From contig RZZF01000113.1 of assembly GCA_009929975.1 (NCBI GenBank), positions 1 through 6,217 of the forward strand: a stretch of DNA of 6,217 nucleotides. The letters are read 5' to 3'. The notes under the pieces are model-generated. The model saw only the letters and a program-made list of their open reading frames with translations, was not told the DNA's origin and made no database searches. Both the position numbers and the translations under genes were made by a program. This DNA comes from Clostridia bacterium. Lineage in GTDB: Bacteria; Bacillota; Clostridia; Saccharofermentanales; UBA5734. Below, in pieces: positions 5,151 to 6,217 of this stretch (the stretch's first letter is position 1; each line of letters starts with the position of its first letter).

Positions 5151-5800
5151 TCTGCGTTCACCTCCTCCCGATTGCGCAGTTCCAGGATATCCGAGAAGCG
5201 ATGCAGCAGCCGGTCCACGCCGGTGGCGGCGACAGTCGAAGGATCAGCCGCGAAAGCATAGCCGCCGGCCAGCACCTCGAGGTCATATCCCGCCTGTTCA
5301 CGAAGCCGCCGGATCAGCCGGCGCGCCTCGAACAGATTATAGGGATTGGTGACGCTGATGGAAAGATAGTCCGGCTTGAGATGGCAAATCGCCTGCAGGA
5401 TCGTCATTTCCGGTGTGTCCGCGCCAAGATAGATCACATCATAGCCGGCAATCTGATAAAAATCTGCCACCATACGCGCGCCCAGTTCATGGGTTTCGCG
5501 CGCCGGGCAGAAGACCAGGATGCTGCGTGCGATCTGCAGCCCCAGTGCTTCCCGTTCCCTGAGGACATACGGGTAGGCGGCCTCGACAATGCTTCGTACA
5601 ATGGACGACATGGCATGTTCCTGCCAGATCAGTTCATTGATCTGTTCCTCCGGCACCGCCAGGCTGTTGAGAACCGGCGCGATGATGTCTTCATACAAAA
5701 CCGGAACGCTGGTCGTTCCGGTCTGCAGCGCATCGAGGCACATCATCACGGATCGGGCGCGGTCGCGTGCCTGCAGTGCCTGCCTGAAAGTATCCTTCAT
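5147..5800 (-). CDS. Stand-alone cobalamin (B12)-binding protein, CarH/MerR sensory-half type
   Basis: The 217-residue soluble protein has two parts. Residues 1-80 resemble the helical cap (B12-binding-2 type), including Q60-E61-H62. Residues 90-217 form the Rossmann-like cobalamin domain, with the lower-ligand motif as E102-T-H104-E-L-G107, then GYDVIYLGADTP (119-130), SISVTNP (147-153) and GG at 179-180. H104 is expected to coordinate cobalt; the usual DxHxxG has E for D, as in CarH/LitR-like regulators. A MerR-type regulator would have about 70 additional N-terminal residues with a helix-turn-helix; none is present here. No methyltransferase domain or gene is adjacent. The start is ATG at 5798-5800 with GAGAGG (5808-5813) seven bases upstream. 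It overlaps the permease start by four bases. Cofactor binding is well supported; its role as sensor or corrinoid carrier is inferred. Confidence 0.88.
   Translation of the reverse strand: MKDTFRQALQARDRARSVMMCLDALQTGTTSVPVLYEDIIAPVLNSLAVPEEQINELIWQEHAMSSIVRSIVEAAYPYVLREREALGLQIARSILVFCPARETHELGARMVADFYQIAGYDVIYLGADTPEMTILQAICHLKPDYLSISVTNPYNLFEARRLIRRLREQAGYDLEVLAGGYAFAADPSTVAATGVDRLLHRFSDILELRNREEVNAE
5158..5166 (-). promoter_or_regulatory. Consensus ribosome binding site of the permease, inside the B12-protein gene
   Basis: On the minus strand AGGAGGTGA is fully complementary to the standard 16S rRNA 3' tail and stands seven bases before the permease ATG at 5150. It lies in the last codons of the cobalamin-protein gene. 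Such a strong site suggests the permease can be initiated independently as well as by coupling. Confidence 0.75.
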
Positions 5801-5807
5801 ATTGATT

Positions 5808-5813
5808 CCTCTC
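5808..5813 (-). promoter_or_regulatory. Ribosome binding site of the B12-binding protein gene
   Basis: On the minus strand GAGAGG lies seven bases before the ATG at 5800 and only three bases after the stop of the upstream AT-rich gene. The tight spacing suggests both are on one transcript. Confidence 0.6.
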
Positions 5814-5816
5814 TAA

Positions 5817-6217
5817 TTATTGAATACTAATGAAATATTTTGACTGTGGATTCAATTCATCAAGCCTTAAGCGATGGAATGGAGGAATCAACCCCTGATC
5901 ATTTTTGAGAGACATCATCAACTCAGAAATTACTTTTCTTGAGCCATCTTCCATCTCAAGCTCAATGGTTAGTTTGAGCGAGTTTCTATTCGCTGAAGTA
6001 ATATCCAGATCAATTTTCGATTGCCCTTCGATTGAAAAGTTTACCTGACCCTGGTTAAGATTATCAGAGCGCTTATCAATATTACAATCGGTACAAGTAT
6101 CAGCAGTTCCCTCGATCAGAAAAGATTTAGTCTGACAATCGGCACAGGCATCACAGTTAAATGAAACCATCGCATGATAGGTTGACGAACTGTTAGCTCC
6201 AATGTAATGGTAAGGTT
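5817..6217 (-). CDS. AT-rich gene of unknown function with CxxC motifs (partial, 5' end outside window)
   Basis: The frame is open from the window edge to a TAA at 5817-5819, about 133 codons. An ATG at 6168-6170 would give 117 residues, but it has no Shine-Dalgarno site and the frame continues upstream without a stop, so the gene probably begins beyond 6217. I do not recognise the family. Counting from that ATG, cysteines fall at 6, 9, 12 and 26, 29 (CDACADC, then CTDC), a spacing that could hold zinc or an Fe-S cluster. The rest alternates polar and hydrophobic residues (VNFSIEG, KIDLDIT, LKLTIELEM), suggesting beta-strands. No membrane segment is seen. The DNA is far more AT-rich than its neighbours (32% and 37% G+C in the rows 5821-5880 and 5881-5940), a sign of possible transfer. 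It ends 16 bases before the B12-protein ATG. Confidence 0.6.
   Translation of the reverse strand, partial: PYHYIGANSSSTYHAMVSFNCDACADCQTKSFLIEGTADTCTDCNIDKRSDNLNQGQVNFSIEGQSKIDLDITSANRNSLKLTIELEMEDGSRKVISELMMSLKNDQGLIPPFHRLRLDELNPQSKYFISIQ

Noticed and set aside
5147..5800. Corrinoid methyltransferase component (MtaC/MtbC-like) as the identity of the B12 protein
   Set aside because: Not excluded, but no methyltransferase or activation gene is adjacent and the motif is ExHxxG as in CarH/LitR-like proteins rather than DxHxxG.
5816..5844. AATAAT (minus strand, 5816-5821) as the -10 of a promoter for the B12-protein gene
   Set aside because: The -35 at the right spacing (GTCAAA) is poor and the predicted start would fall inside the ribosome binding site, so it is more likely chance in AT-rich DNA.

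Overview
The window looks like chromosome from an anaerobic, monoderm-type bacterium, most likely a moderately GC-rich member of the Bacillota (Clostridia or Erysipelotrichia-like). This rests on the purine-rich Shine-Dalgarno sites in front of nearly every gene (AGGAGGTGA, AAAAGGAG, GAGGTG), a TTG start, an aldo/keto reductase fused to a two-cluster ferredoxin tail, and an HD-domain protein type I associate with that group. The genus cannot be named from the sequence. There are no tRNA or rRNA genes, no CRISPR array and no recognisable mobile element.

Layout. Positions 1-63 are the last codons of an unidentified + strand gene. It is followed by an AEC-family (auxin efflux carrier type) permease at 94-1056. 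Convergent to it is mscL (1076-1522, minus), the large-conductance mechanosensitive channel. A 214-base divergent intergenic region (1523-1736) separates mscL from an HD-domain phosphohydrolase-like gene (1737-2231, plus). That region holds face-to-face promoter-like elements, a perfect 6-3-6 inverted repeat and a strong leader hairpin. The HD gene converges on the next block across a near-palindromic hairpin that probably ends transcription from both sides.

From 6217 down to 2250 everything is on the minus strand and tightly packed, so it reads as one transcription unit. In transcription order it contains: the 3' part of an AT-rich, cysteine-containing gene of unknown function (5817-6217, running off the window); a stand-alone cobalamin-binding protein (5147-5800); an ABC permease of the FtsX/MacB/LolC class (3996-5150); its ATPase (3311-4003); and the Fe-S aldo/keto reductase (2250-3269). 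The cobalamin protein and permease overlap by 4 bases (ATGA). The permease and ATPase overlap by 8 bases.

The most interesting unit is this B12-module / ABC exporter / Fe-S oxidoreductase cluster. The cobalamin protein resembles the sensory half of CarH/LitR-type MerR regulators but has no DNA-binding domain. Its translational coupling to a mechanotransmission-type ABC transporter suggests a corrinoid-linked transport or signalling function. That function is inferred from gene order only. The AT-rich gene upstream differs sharply in composition and may have been acquired separately.
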